A stretch of 46,577 nt of DNA from UBA3206 sp964548855 (GTDB lineage Bacteria > Bacillota_I > Bacilli_A > Acholeplasmatales > Anaeroplasmataceae), in the NCBI GenBank assembly GCA_964548855.1, contig CAZJSR010000016.1, forward strand, positions 1-46,577, read 5' to 3'. Of this stretch, positions 28,001 to 34,676 are shown one piece after another. The stretch's first letter is position 1. Each line of letters begins with the position of its first letter. Below the pieces are notes generated by a model. It saw only the letters and a list, made by a program, of their open reading frames with translations, did no database searches and was not told the origin of the DNA. Both the position numbers and the translations under genes were made by a program.

Positions 28001-29028
28001 CTTCTCATAAGTTCTTCGGATATTTTAACGGAAACTATCATACAATTAAGAATTTATACATTACTTCAAAAGGATCTAAGGGTGTTGGATTATTCCCTTA
28101 TGCAAACAACGCAACTATCAAGAAATTAAGATTAGAAGAAGTTCATGTAAGAGGAAATAACCCTAAGGTTGGTACTTTAATCGGTATGACTGAAGAAGGT
28201 GTAAATGTAAGCGAAATTCAATTATATAACTGCTCAGCACAATCTACTGAACGTGTTGGTGGATTAATTGGAGAAATCACTGGTACAAAACAATCTGAAG
28301 TATTATTAGGAATTAAGAAGATTGGTACAACTACAATTGATAAAGTTTCAATTCTTTCTGAAAAGAATTCTTTAGATTACAACATTAGATGTACTACTGG
28401 TAAATATATTGGTGGTATTCTAGCTCATGCTCAATATGGACACAATATTTCTATTACAAATTGTTTCGTAAATCAAAAATTAAATGCTGTTAACCAATAT
28501 GGTGGAGGTATTATCGGAAGACTTGACTTACAAACAACAAATGTAGACGTATTAGTTGATCACTGTATCTTCGCAGGATATATCGAAGTTACTGGTCAAA
28601 ATTACATGGGTGGTATAGCTGGTGGTCTTACAACTGGTAAAATGACTATTTCAAATGTTTTATGTGTTGGACAAGTTAGAGATTCAAGTAATAAATCTAA
28701 TCCAATTGTATCTACAAACTTCTGTACTTCTACTACATTAAATCTACAAAAGGTTTATACATTAAAGAATACTATAACACAAACTAATTGGTACTATTCA
28801 CTTCAAGATTATGATCCAGAAAATGATGGTGAAACATACAAGACTGAAGAAGAATATCTTGAAGCTAAGTTATTAAATAATGAATATTATGGACAATATA
28901 TTTATACTTCAAAATTTGAAAAAGTTGAAACTTGGAAAGAACTTGGATTTGATATGGATAATACATTCGTATTTAAGAAATCATTCTCATTTGGTTACCA
29001 ATTCAATATAAAAGGATTCGAACAATAA
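25084..29028 (+). CDS. Pectate lyase family PL9 lipoprotein, multidomain
   Basis: A 1314-residue surface lipoprotein with a type II signal peptide and lipobox LGAC (Cys 24). Residues about 45-120 form an InlB-like beta-grasp repeat (FEGWYLDED...VYARW). Residues about 125-420 are a PL9 parallel beta-helix. The DADGFAAKL (288-296) and NADDGWDLY (312-320) segments hold Asp 290, 314, 315 and 318, with the same spacing as the calcium-binding Asp residues of Dickeya PelL. NGFKLGG (Lys 364) probably carries the catalytic Lys. A degenerate bacterial Ig-like domain (about 600-695) and GLUG-like repeats (about 960-1200) follow. It would cleave polygalacturonate outside the cell. Confidence 0.92.
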   Translation: MKKRTILPLSLLLACASVATLGACKKEDKAFTREDYTFNGDLAGYSIQFKDLVYDNDGNLISQTVDKALLLNEGTELKWLPTPSKDGYNFEGWYLDEDLRTPMYHKNMPAGDLVVYARWSLNQEKIYVAPDGSHSANGKSPSKAMTLWDATRVLKDGGTIVMAEGEYDLMKTINLHQIGTSNKMTTIEGNGATIKFDMLQDSTKRGIQVMGDYINIKDLTICGAGDNGMLISGNNNIIENCVTTECRDTGIQISNYNSTLQPDITTWPSYNLIKNCTSYNNADYAYEDADGFAAKLTVGYGNVFDGCIAAFNADDGWDLYAKQDSGSIGTVTIRNCLSIENGRSLNEYKTDVLKENAGDGNGFKLGGTSMPGQVIVDNCIAAYNYAHGFTDNSNPGVITITNCTAINNGRYAGDTSAPESDSKKSYSNFNLNRDGLVKNKNYYENLFSFYSAEALKQNSTMKTDEFNGSINGGILYNQVVDSSGNKTPKAFKTETSFSSQNGEGFITTRGVEEITITDSMCDFTAPTTVLANCNKDLHKGLRNEDGSVNLKNYFKSNIEIKISGNEKTCGATLNKSSYDEYTHTALSNIPENESTKEANARSVVDAIVLSVNKDYIYNDIYLPTSIGTNKISWSSSNSDLIRIDETEYGTAVKNIYGIIKTKLSQDEQVTLTAKVTVDGITKTKDFTVTLKKFDARLGDVVGIEEKVVLSTETLPDVNDYKLYDYTSSNVQLIKDVDYKEKITINYKQDRYEPTSTEVKEVSAAGFYTITYDFESLDGFYKSQYKCNYTIIEANDTYEIINDTSSTTDVQNKKTTSVYLKSIVENKITINGYAENNNGFIYAVATKDTLVPTQQNIIDLYGKTLTDDYVSNIVKYEITDYAFTLNLDIKEGYEGNADVYMFIVNDNGHGKMFNIADVTPTIKISTYNQFMDAIRNSANSSNAYELVSDIDCSQAESKKEFAGLQLGLLDDGDTSHKFFGYFNGNYHTIKNLYITSKGSKGVGLFPYANNATIKKLRLEEVHVRGNNPKVGTLIGMTEEGVNVSEIQLYNCSAQSTERVGGLIGEITGTKQSEVLLGIKKIGTTTIDKVSILSEKNSLDYNIRCTTGKYIGGILAHAQYGHNISITNCFVNQKLNAVNQYGGGIIGRLDLQTTNVDVLVDHCIFAGYIEVTGQNYMGGIAGGLTTGKMTISNVLCVGQVRDSSNKSNPIVSTNFCTSTTLNLQKVYTLKNTITQTNWYYSLQDYDPENDGETYKTEEEYLEAKLLNNEYYGQYIYTSKFEKVETWKELGFDMDNTFVFKKSFSFGYQFNIKGFEQ

Positions 29029-29035
29029 TAACAAA

Positions 29036-29068
29036 AACACTTGGGTGAAAACTCAAGTGTTTTTTTTC
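29036..29068 (+). terminator. Terminator of the pectate lyase gene
   Basis: An 11-bp stem AACACTTGGGT/ACTCAAGTGTT (one G-U pair) capped by a GAAA tetraloop and followed by T8. Confidence 0.92.
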
Positions 29069-29097
29069 AAAAAAAAAGAAGATTCAAACGAATCTTC
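29069..29097 (-). terminator. Terminator of the paralog-pair operon
   Basis: A perfect 8-bp stem GAAGATTC/GAATCTTC with loop AAAC, followed by nine T on the minus strand. It is back to back with the pectate lyase terminator. Confidence 0.88.
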
Positions 29098-29102
29098 ATT
29101 AA

Positions 29103-29924
29103 TTATAATCTAATTATTTCAGTTCTTCTTACTGAATTTTCACCTCTTAAAGGTAATACACCTTTACTTCTAGCATCCTCATTTTTACTAGAAACCATTA
29201 CAGATAAAACGCATGCTACAGCATTATCCTTTTTAGCTAACTCTTTCAAAGAATTTCTTAAATAAGGTAAAAATCTCGCTTTAATAGGATCTACAGTAAC
29301 ACATTCTAATATAGCTAATTTTTCATTATTATATTCTAATACCATATTAACAGGAGAATTAAAATTAGGTTCATAACCTAATACTTTATATCCTGACATT
29401 TCTAATTCTTTTAATACAATACTATTTGCATAGTTATATACTTCACTTGGAAATGCAATTTCACTATTTAAGTATCCTTCTACATGCATATCATATATCT
29501 TATATTTTTTAACAAGCATTTCTGTTATATAAGAAATTTCTAATAATAGTTGTTTAGTATCTTCACTATTTGAACTTAAATATTTTTCAACTGCCGTTTC
29601 ACAACCATTCATCATTTCAATAACAATACTATTTAAATGTTCTGGTAAGTTTGTTTGAAGTTCTCCTTTAAGTTCTAAACTTGAAACCCATACTCTATTA
29701 AATGTAGGTCTTACAACTTCTAAAATTGCCATTTCAGCCGTTTTTGCACATAAGTATGAAGCTGCTTCAAACACTTGTACAAAATCATCTGTATCACCTA
29801 TTTCAGGCATTACTAGATTAATATTTTTATTAAAAGTTGTTTCAAAAAAACTAACTTTATTTATTTTATTTTTATTTGTTAAATAAAAGTAAAATTCTTC
29901 TTCAAATTCTTTAAATGTTAACAT
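29103..29924 (-). CDS. Unknown protein, second copy of a tandem paralog pair
   Basis: A 273-residue soluble protein, clearly homologous along its length to the product of the gene 13 nt upstream. Shared landmarks are KINxVSFFE near residue 22, RPxxxRxWxS near 86, NLPxHL, a GCExAxE segment, KYKIY followed by GYxNSxIAxPSExY near 150-165, LExV near 220 and a C-terminal SSxxEDA...R...IIR. The C-terminal third alternates helix and strand (KELEMSGYKVLGYE, VNMVLEY, KLAILECV, VACVLSVMVSS), vaguely like a PD-(D/E)XK nuclease core, but the catalytic Lys position is not convincing. No function is known to me. GGGAG precedes its ATG. Confidence 0.8.
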   Translation of the reverse strand: MLTFKEFEEEFYFYLTNKNKINKVSFFETTFNKNINLVMPEIGDTDDFVQVFEAASYLCAKTAEMAILEVVRPTFNRVWVSSLELKGELQTNLPEHLNSIVIEMMNGCETAVEKYLSSNSEDTKQLLLEISYITEMLVKKYKIYDMHVEGYLNSEIAFPSEVYNYANSIVLKELEMSGYKVLGYEPNFNSPVNMVLEYNNEKLAILECVTVDPIKARFLPYLRNSLKELAKKDNAVACVLSVMVSSKNEDARSKGVLPLRGENSVRRTEIIRL

Positions 29925-29937
29925 ACTACTACTCCCT

Positions 29938-30768
29938 TTAATCTATTCTAATAAAATCAGATCTTTTAACAACTGTTTGTCCGTTTGTAGGAACAACCAT
30001 TTTTTCTTTTGCGTCTTCTTTATTAGATGATAGTCCAATTGCCAAAATATACGGAATACACATTTTTTCTTCTGCATATTTACGAAGTTTATTTTTTTGT
30101 GATTCATTAAATCTTGGTTTATCAGGCTCAATTACAACTGACTCTAATACAGCCATTTTTATATTTCCTTTAGATAAAACCATACTAACAGCGGCTGTAT
30201 GACTTTCAGATACTGCGTCAACAGAATATCCTTCATTTATAAGTTCTTTAATAAGAATATTATTAGCAAATGTATATAATTCACTAGGAATTGCGATTTG
30301 ACTATTTGTATATCCATCAACTGTTATATTATAAATCTTATACTTATTAACTATCATTTCTCCGATAAATTGTACTTTAAGTAATAAATCTTTTATATTT
30401 ATATTATCTAAATTAAAACTTTCAAGTGCATTTTCACAACCACTCATAATCTCTAAAACCTCATCATATAAATGAATTGGTAAATTCATTTGAATATGTT
30501 CTAAAACATCATCAATAGAAATCCATATCCTTTTAAGATCAGGTCTTATAACATTAATTATATTCGTTTCACAAGCTTTACCTAGTAAATAAGCGCAAAC
30601 TTCTATTAAATATTCTTTATCATCATTTTTTTCAATAAATGGATATATATTATTTACGTTTTGCATATAATTTTGTTCAAAAAAACTCACTCTATTAATT
30701 TTACCAGGATTTTCTAGTAAATATAATATTTCAGTTTCATATTCTTTAAAAGACATTTTTGTTTGCAT
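29938..30768 (-). CDS. Unknown protein, first copy of a tandem paralog pair
   Basis: A 276-residue soluble protein homologous to its downstream neighbour, most strongly over residues 140-180 (KYKIYN...GYTNSQIAIPSELYTFAN). No membrane segment, signal peptide or known motif is seen. The ATG at 30768 has GGTGAT with the short spacing common in this genome. Upstream lie a candidate structured RNA and its terminator, so the pair is either controlled by terminator read-through or transcribed from a weak TATAAT just past it. The duplication has diverged enough that the two copies probably have distinct or heteromeric roles (inference). Confidence 0.8.
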   Translation of the reverse strand: MQTKMSFKEYETEILYLLENPGKINRVSFFEQNYMQNVNNIYPFIEKNDDKEYLIEVCAYLLGKACETNIINVIRPDLKRIWISIDDVLEHIQMNLPIHLYDEVLEIMSGCENALESFNLDNINIKDLLLKVQFIGEMIVNKYKIYNITVDGYTNSQIAIPSELYTFANNILIKELINEGYSVDAVSESHTAAVSMVLSKGNIKMAVLESVVIEPDKPRFNESQKNKLRKYAEEKMCIPYILAIGLSSNKEDAKEKMVVPTNGQTVVKRSDFIRID

Positions 30769-30799
30769 TATATCACCATACTAATTATATATTCTTTTT

Positions 30800-30827
30800 A
30801 AAAAAAAAGAAAGGACAAATTCCTTCC
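30800..30827 (-). terminator. Terminator ending the candidate RNA
   Basis: Stem GGAAGGA/TCCTTTC (seven pairs, one G-U) with a five-base loop, followed by nine T on the minus strand. It sits 32 nt before the start of the paralog pair. Confidence 0.82.
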
Positions 30828-30957
30828 TATGCTAATTTTCCTAGTAAGGGAAGCATAAACCTATCGGACTCAGTATAAAAACTAGGATTATATACTTCCA
30901 TCCAAATTATCATTGATTCATTCCTACATGTCTTAATGATTATAGCATTTCTACTAC
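30800..30957 (-). ncRNA. Candidate structured small RNA or leader RNA (about 158 nt)
   Basis: Bounded by a consensus promoter and an intrinsic terminator, with no convincing ORF. Minus-strand pairings: AUGCUA (30943-30948) with UAGCAU (30829-30834) closes the whole domain; AUCAUU with AAUGAU forms a hairpin (30909-30940). In the 3' half GGAAGUAUA can pair with UAUGCUUCC (nine pairs, one G-U), while CCUAGU, lying between them, can pair with ACUAGG beyond them. That is an H-type pseudoknot order. A rival pairing of CCUA with UAGG exists, so it might switch. I could not match it to a known riboswitch, T-box, 6S or SRP RNA. Confidence 0.6.
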
Positions 30958-30963
30958 ATTTAA

Positions 30964-30992
30964 ATTATATAATAACATGAAAGCGTTGTCAA
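30964..30992 (-). promoter_or_regulatory. Perfect consensus promoter with overlapping cre-like site
   Basis: The minus strand reads TTGACA (30987-30992), 17 nt, TATAAT (30964-30969), both exact. The plus-strand word TGAAAGCGTTGTCA (30978-30991) fits the CcpA cre consensus fully and covers the -35. A second, one-mismatch copy, TGAAAACGCTTTAA, lies at 31002-31015. A repressor of the LacI/CcpA type could block this promoter. Confidence 0.82.
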
Positions 30993-31034
30993 TACTTTTT
31001 TTGAAAACGCTTTAATTAACTCTATTTTTTAAAG

Positions 31035-31062
31035 AAAAAATACCCATTACATAGTAACAGGT
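31035..31062 (-). terminator. Terminator of veg
   Basis: Nine-pair stem ACCTGTTAC/GTAATGGGT (two G-U) with loop TAT, then a T-run on the minus strand. It overlaps the last codons of veg. Confidence 0.7.
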
Positions 31063-31328
31063 ACTTCATCGTTTAAATCAGGCGCTTCTTTAATTTTCAC
31101 TTTATTCGTCTTAATATCTAAAAATGTATACGAATAATTACATATGTGATTTTTTCCAAGCTTAACATCTACACAAAATAGATTATCAGAAACAATAGTA
31201 ATCACGGCTCTTTTAGTAAAAACCTTGGTTCTATCTTTAACTGTGATAGTAATTTCTTGACCTATTAAGCTTTTTAATCCTTCTTTAATTCTATCACAAT
31301 CTTGTGTTACAACGCTGATTTTCGCCAT
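31047..31328 (-). CDS. veg: Veg family protein
   Basis: A 93-residue protein of the small Veg family (DUF1021) found across Bacillota. The pattern IKEGLKSLIGQEITITVKD...KRAVITIVSDNLFCVDV...SYSYTFLDI matches the SH3-like Veg fold. In B. subtilis Veg is abundant and promotes biofilm gene expression. The ATG at 31328 has GAGGTGAT at correct spacing; an in-frame GTG at 31337 lies inside that site. A very good promoter lies upstream, consistent with strong expression. Confidence 0.85.
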   Translation of the reverse strand: MAKISVVTQDCDRIKEGLKSLIGQEITITVKDRTKVFTKRAVITIVSDNLFCVDVKLGKNHICNYSYTFLDIKTNKVKIKEAPDLNDEVPVTM

Positions 31329-31350
31329 TACTATCACCTCACATATCTAC

Positions 31351-31379
31351 ATTATATCATATTTTTTTTATTTTGTCCA
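31351..31379 (-). promoter_or_regulatory. Promoter of veg
   Basis: TGGACA (31374-31379), 17 nt, TATAAT (31351-31356) with an extended TGA before it, on the minus strand. Confidence 0.8.
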
Positions 31380-31388
31380 AAGTCGAAA

Positions 31389-32195
31389 TTAAATCGAATT
31401 TTCAAAAACTAAATCTTTTCTGTAAAAAGATTCATACTTTTCTTTACATGCTTGGTAATCTTTTTCTTTTAAATATAACATATTTTCCTTAACACTATAT
31501 TTAGGATTAGGATAAATTGGTGGCATAATATGTAAGATAAACTCTTTTTCTTCTATACCTTCATTATCATATTTTCCATTCTTTTGAAATGTTATAAAGG
31601 TTGGAATTATCGGTACATTATGTTTTGCCGCATAATGAAACGCACCATCTTTAAAAGGTCTTGGCTTTTCATAATTCCACCACATAGCTTGTTCGGGATA
31701 AAAAAGTATAAAATTGTTATTTTTATTTAATTTATATTCAATTGCTTCATTAAATTTTCTCATGCCTTTTCTTGTTTCACTAAGAGGAATCATATCTCCA
31801 GCTCTCATAAGAGAACCTAGGAAATCACTTCTATTATTAAAAGGCGCAGCTGTGATCGATAATTTATGACCTTTAAATGCTTTTTTTAACAATAAACAGT
31901 CCCACATATTTACATGGTTAGATGTAACAATACCTCTTTTTAAATACTTTAAATTTTCTTTACCTACTATTTTTGATTTTAAAATCATTTTATTACAATA
32001 CCATGTAAATGGCTTAACTATTGTATACTTCATTAAGTTATGTTTAATAATTCCTATAAATCCTTTATGAATATAAGGAAAATTTTCATCAACTTTAATA
32101 ACCAAATCATAATTAATAGGATCAACATGAACATCAAATTCTCCTTTTTTTTCGCATTCATTTATTCTATTTAATACTTCTATTCTAGTTGCCAT
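31389..32195 (-). CDS. 1-acyl-glycerol-3-phosphate acyltransferase-like protein (PlsC family)
   Basis: A 268-residue membrane-associated acyltransferase. The catalytic HX4D motif is SNHVNMWD near residue 92. The phosphate-binding region near 165 is YPEQAMWWNYEKPRPFKDGA, and a PIIPTFI strand follows. The family acylates lysophosphatidic acid or related acceptors. It is the third gene of a lipid cassette behind a GT8 glycosyltransferase and a second acyltransferase, so the acceptor may be a glycolipid (inference). AGGAGG precedes the ATG. Confidence 0.88.
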   Translation of the reverse strand: MATRIEVLNRINECEKKGEFDVHVDPINYDLVIKVDENFPYIHKGFIGIIKHNLMKYTIVKPFTWYCNKMILKSKIVGKENLKYLKRGIVTSNHVNMWDCLLLKKAFKGHKLSITAAPFNNRSDFLGSLMRAGDMIPLSETRKGMRKFNEAIEYKLNKNNNFILFYPEQAMWWNYEKPRPFKDGAFHYAAKHNVPIIPTFITFQKNGKYDNEGIEEKEFILHIMPPIYPNPKYSVKENMLYLKEKDYQACKEKYESFYRKDLVFENSI

Positions 32196-32204
32196 ATAAT
32201 CCTC

Positions 32205-33026
32205 CTATAATTCTTTTATATCAGCTATATTTTCTATATAAAAATTAAGAACATCATCAAAATTATGTATCTTCAGTTTTTTATGAACCATTTCAACATC
32301 CCATGGTTTAACATTTATGATATGAAAAAAAGGAAATAATCTAATTGATTTACAAAAATGTCTTATAACGGTCTTTTTTGTTAAAAATCTTTGAGAGTTG
32401 AATTTCGATGAAATTATTTTTTTACTTGTTGAATAAAGATTTAATGCACTTTGATCTGGGAAAGCAAATTTTTCATTAATACAACTATTTCTTGTTTTTT
32501 CAAATAAACCTGTTTCTTTTATCTTTTTCATATTTAAAAGAAGAACTCCTGAATTAACATATCTAAAATCTAAAAAGAATTTACCTAAATAATCTTTACT
32601 ACCTGCATATTCATAATCATCTATATTAATGTCATAAAGTTCTTTAATATCATTATAAGCCAGTACATCTGTATCTAAATATAATATTTTATCAGGAATA
32701 TCTTGTGTAATATCTGCGAATAATCTAAGTAGACAGTATGGGGTATAAACTGTATTTATATTTACACTTTTTTCCATTTTTTCAAGAAATAATCCAGTAA
32801 TATCTTTTAAGATTATCTTATTATTCTTACTATAAGATAATAAAATATTTTCTAAATATTTAATTTGTTTTGTATTAATAGGTTCATATTCATCTTTAAT
32901 ATTTCTTAAATCCATAGTAAATATATATACAGTAAGTTCTCTTTCTGTAGTTTTTAATATTGATAATATCGCAAGATAAATACCTAGAAAGGCTTTTTTA
33001 TTTCCACAAAAAAGTAAATTAATCAT
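32205..33026 (-). CDS. Glycosyltransferase family 8
   Basis: A 273-residue GT-A fold retaining glycosyltransferase. The metal-binding DxD is in ILYLDTDVLAY near residue 118. NSGVLLLNM near 160 and FPDQSALN near 190 are typical GT8 signatures. It probably transfers glucose or galactose from a UDP-sugar. The ATG at 33026 overlaps the upstream acyltransferase by eight bases; the frame's earlier opening is a TTG inside that gene's ribosome site. The flanking acyltransferases suggest that the acceptor is lipid-linked. Confidence 0.9.
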   Translation of the reverse strand: MINLLFCGNKKAFLGIYLAILSILKTTERELTVYIFTMDLRNIKDEYEPINTKQIKYLENILLSYSKNNKIILKDITGLFLEKMEKSVNINTVYTPYCLLRLFADITQDIPDKILYLDTDVLAYNDIKELYDINIDDYEYAGSKDYLGKFFLDFRYVNSGVLLLNMKKIKETGLFEKTRNSCINEKFAFPDQSALNLYSTSKKIISSKFNSQRFLTKKTVIRHFCKSIRLFPFFHIINVKPWDVEMVHKKLKIHNFDDVLNFYIENIADIKEL

Positions 33027-33807
33027 TTCTTTTTTCAATCCTTACATATTTTATAAATTCACAATCACTATTTAAACTTCTCTTAGTCATTTGGTCATAA
33101 ACTCTATTTCTTAAATCTTCAACACTTTCTTTTTGACTTAATTCTTTATTATAATAAAAAGGACCATCTATGTATATAACCGCCTTTGGACGTTTATGAA
33201 ATCTCCTTTTTTTATAAGTTGTTGTAAAACAAAAAATAGGTTTATCAAATTTCACGGGATATTTAAATGAAGTTGATTTAAAATTTCTTATTTTAGTATA
33301 GTATGGCCATATATGTGCCTCAGGATAAATACATATACAATTATTTTTATTAACTCTTTTTTCTAAAGTATCCAAAAATGGCTTCATTCCATCAATTGTA
33401 GTCGGAGTAGGAATTGCGCCAATCATCTTCATATAGTTTTCTGTTCCTTTTAAGGCTACATTATCAGGATGTACAACAACATAAGATTTTCTTTTTCCTG
33501 AAATTATAGCTGGTAAAAATCCATCAAGTGGTACATTTGTATGATTACCATATAAAAAATATCCATTAGTTTTAATGGATCTTATTTTCTTTTTCCCAAT
33601 AATTTTAGTGTGGAACCTTAGCTTTAAATATATATAAGCAATAGGAGTCATTAAAATACGGTAAACAATAAACGCCAAAAGATTCCACAATAAATTATTA
33701 GATATAAATTTATAATCCTTATCAATTGTTTTAGGACTTCTTGTTATGCCAGAGAAGTCATCTGTTAACTCATTTTGAAAGTAATAGGTTTTAGGTATGT
33801 GTCTCAT
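33019..33807 (-). CDS. Second PlsC-type acyltransferase
   Basis: A 262-residue acyltransferase with a membrane helix near residues 40-60, HX4D motif GNHTNVPLDG near residue 102 and YPEAHIWPYYTKIRNF near 165. The sequence is distant from the other PlsC-like gene in the cassette, so the two may acylate different positions. The start at 33807 is set by AGAGGAG ten bases upstream; the longer frame to 33870 adds an unlikely Cys/Phe-rich leader. It is the first gene of the three-gene cassette. Confidence 0.85.
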   Translation of the reverse strand: MRHIPKTYYFQNELTDDFSGITRSPKTIDKDYKFISNNLLWNLLAFIVYRILMTPIAYIYLKLRFHTKIIGKKKIRSIKTNGYFLYGNHTNVPLDGFLPAIISGKRKSYVVVHPDNVALKGTENYMKMIGAIPTPTTIDGMKPFLDTLEKRVNKNNCICIYPEAHIWPYYTKIRNFKSTSFKYPVKFDKPIFCFTTTYKKRRFHKRPKAVIYIDGPFYYNKELSQKESVEDLRNRVYDQMTKRSLNSDCEFIKYVRIEKRND

Positions 33808-33839
33808 TAACAGATAGCTCCTCTCATAACTACACTTAC

Positions 33840-33867
33840 ATTTTATTCTAAAAAAAAAATAATACAA
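33840..33867 (-). promoter_or_regulatory. Probable promoter of the acyltransferase-GT8 cassette
   Basis: TTGTAT (33862-33867), 16 nt containing a T10 run, then TAAAAT (33840-33845) on the minus strand. Confidence 0.5.
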
Positions 33868-33916
33868 CACTTTTTAGGTATCTAGGTTAAAGACCTTTAA
33901 GTTTACTATATAGAAA

Positions 33917-33975
33917 TTAAAGTAGAGCGTCATTTTTCGACTCTACTTTAAAGAGAATTGGCTTAATTAAGCCAA
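33917..33975. repeat. Paired inverted repeats between divergent genes
   Basis: Two dyads sit between the lipid cassette and the HTH regulator. The first is an 11-bp perfect stem, TTAAAGTAGAG (33917-33927) with CTCTACTTTAA (33941-33951). The second is an 18-nt palindrome TTGGCTTAATTAAGCCAA (33958-33975). Neither has a proper T-tract, and no gene ends here, so operator function for the adjacent regulator is more likely than termination. Confidence 0.6.
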
Positions 33976-33987
33976 AAAAATACATTA

Positions 33988-34016
33988 TTGCATTAAAAAA
34001 TCAATAATGATATAAT
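33988..34016 (+). promoter_or_regulatory. Promoter of the HTH regulator, predicting a leaderless mRNA
   Basis: TTGCAT (33988-33993), exactly 17 nt, TATAAT (34011-34016). A start site seven bases past the -10 is position 34023, the A of the ATG. Confidence 0.75.
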
Positions 34017-34022
34017 ATATAT

Positions 34023-34643
34023 ATGGAAAATTTAGAGAATAAAGAAATAGAAGAAATCAAAGAACATGAAATAATTAAAAAGAATATTGCAGCTAATTTA
34101 ACGGAACTAAGAAAAAGTAAGAAAATGACACAAGCGGAATTAGCTACTAAATTTAACTATTCAGATAAAGCTATATCAAAATGGGAAAGAGGCGAAGCTA
34201 TACCGGATGTTATAACATTATTAGATTTAGCTAAACTTTATGGTGTTAAATTAGATTATATAGTTAGTGATTTTGATTCTAAGGAAAAAAGTAAATATAA
34301 AGAAAAAAAATGGAAAAAACAATTAATTATAACACTACTATCAGCACTTGCGCCATGGCTTGTTGCGTGTATTGTATATATGTTTTTATATATTTTAGGA
34401 GATATTAATTATTGGTTATCTTTTTTATGGGCTTGTGCAGCGTCTTGTATTATTTTAGTTGTATTTAATGCAATATGGGGGAAGAGAATTTATAAATTCT
34501 TTATAATATCAACATTAGCATGGTTAATAATATTATGTATTTATTTACAGCTTTTAATACTAGATTATAATATTTGGATATTATTTATATCAGGAGTACC
34601 TATTCAAATTGGTTTTATTTTATGGGCTTTATTAGAAAAATAA
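34023..34643 (+). CDS. XRE-family HTH regulator with C-terminal membrane domain
   Basis: A 206-residue protein. Residues about 22-82 form a Cro/CI-type helix-turn-helix (LTELRKSKKMTQAELATKF...AISKWERGEAIPD). A short Lys-rich linker follows, then four or five hydrophobic helices from about residue 98 to the end. This suggests a DNA-binding protein held at the membrane. There is no Shine-Dalgarno sequence before the ATG and the predicted transcript starts at the ATG itself. No other in-frame start precedes the HTH. It is divergent from the lipid cassette, which is a likely target together with its own promoter (inference). Confidence 0.85.
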   Translation: MENLENKEIEEIKEHEIIKKNIAANLTELRKSKKMTQAELATKFNYSDKAISKWERGEAIPDVITLLDLAKLYGVKLDYIVSDFDSKEKSKYKEKKWKKQLIITLLSALAPWLVACIVYMFLYILGDINYWLSFLWACAASCIILVVFNAIWGKRIYKFFIISTLAWLIILCIYLQLLILDYNIWILFISGVPIQIGFILWALLEK

Positions 34644-34676
34644 TGGATTCAGTACATCTGAATCCATTTCTTTTTT
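34643..34676. terminator. Terminator between the HTH and rubrerythrin genes
   Basis: A perfect 10-bp stem ATGGATTCAG/CTGAATCCAT with loop TACAT, followed by TTCTTTTTT on the plus strand. It can also serve the convergent rubrerythrin gene. Confidence 0.9.

Noticed and set aside
30800..30957. T-box or purine riboswitch before the paralog pair
   Set aside because: No T-box core sequence (UGGN bulge region) or specifier layout is visible, and the conserved purine aptamer loops are absent.
33917..33951. Intrinsic terminator at the 11-bp dyad
   Set aside because: No gene ends nearby and neither strand has a proper T-tract.
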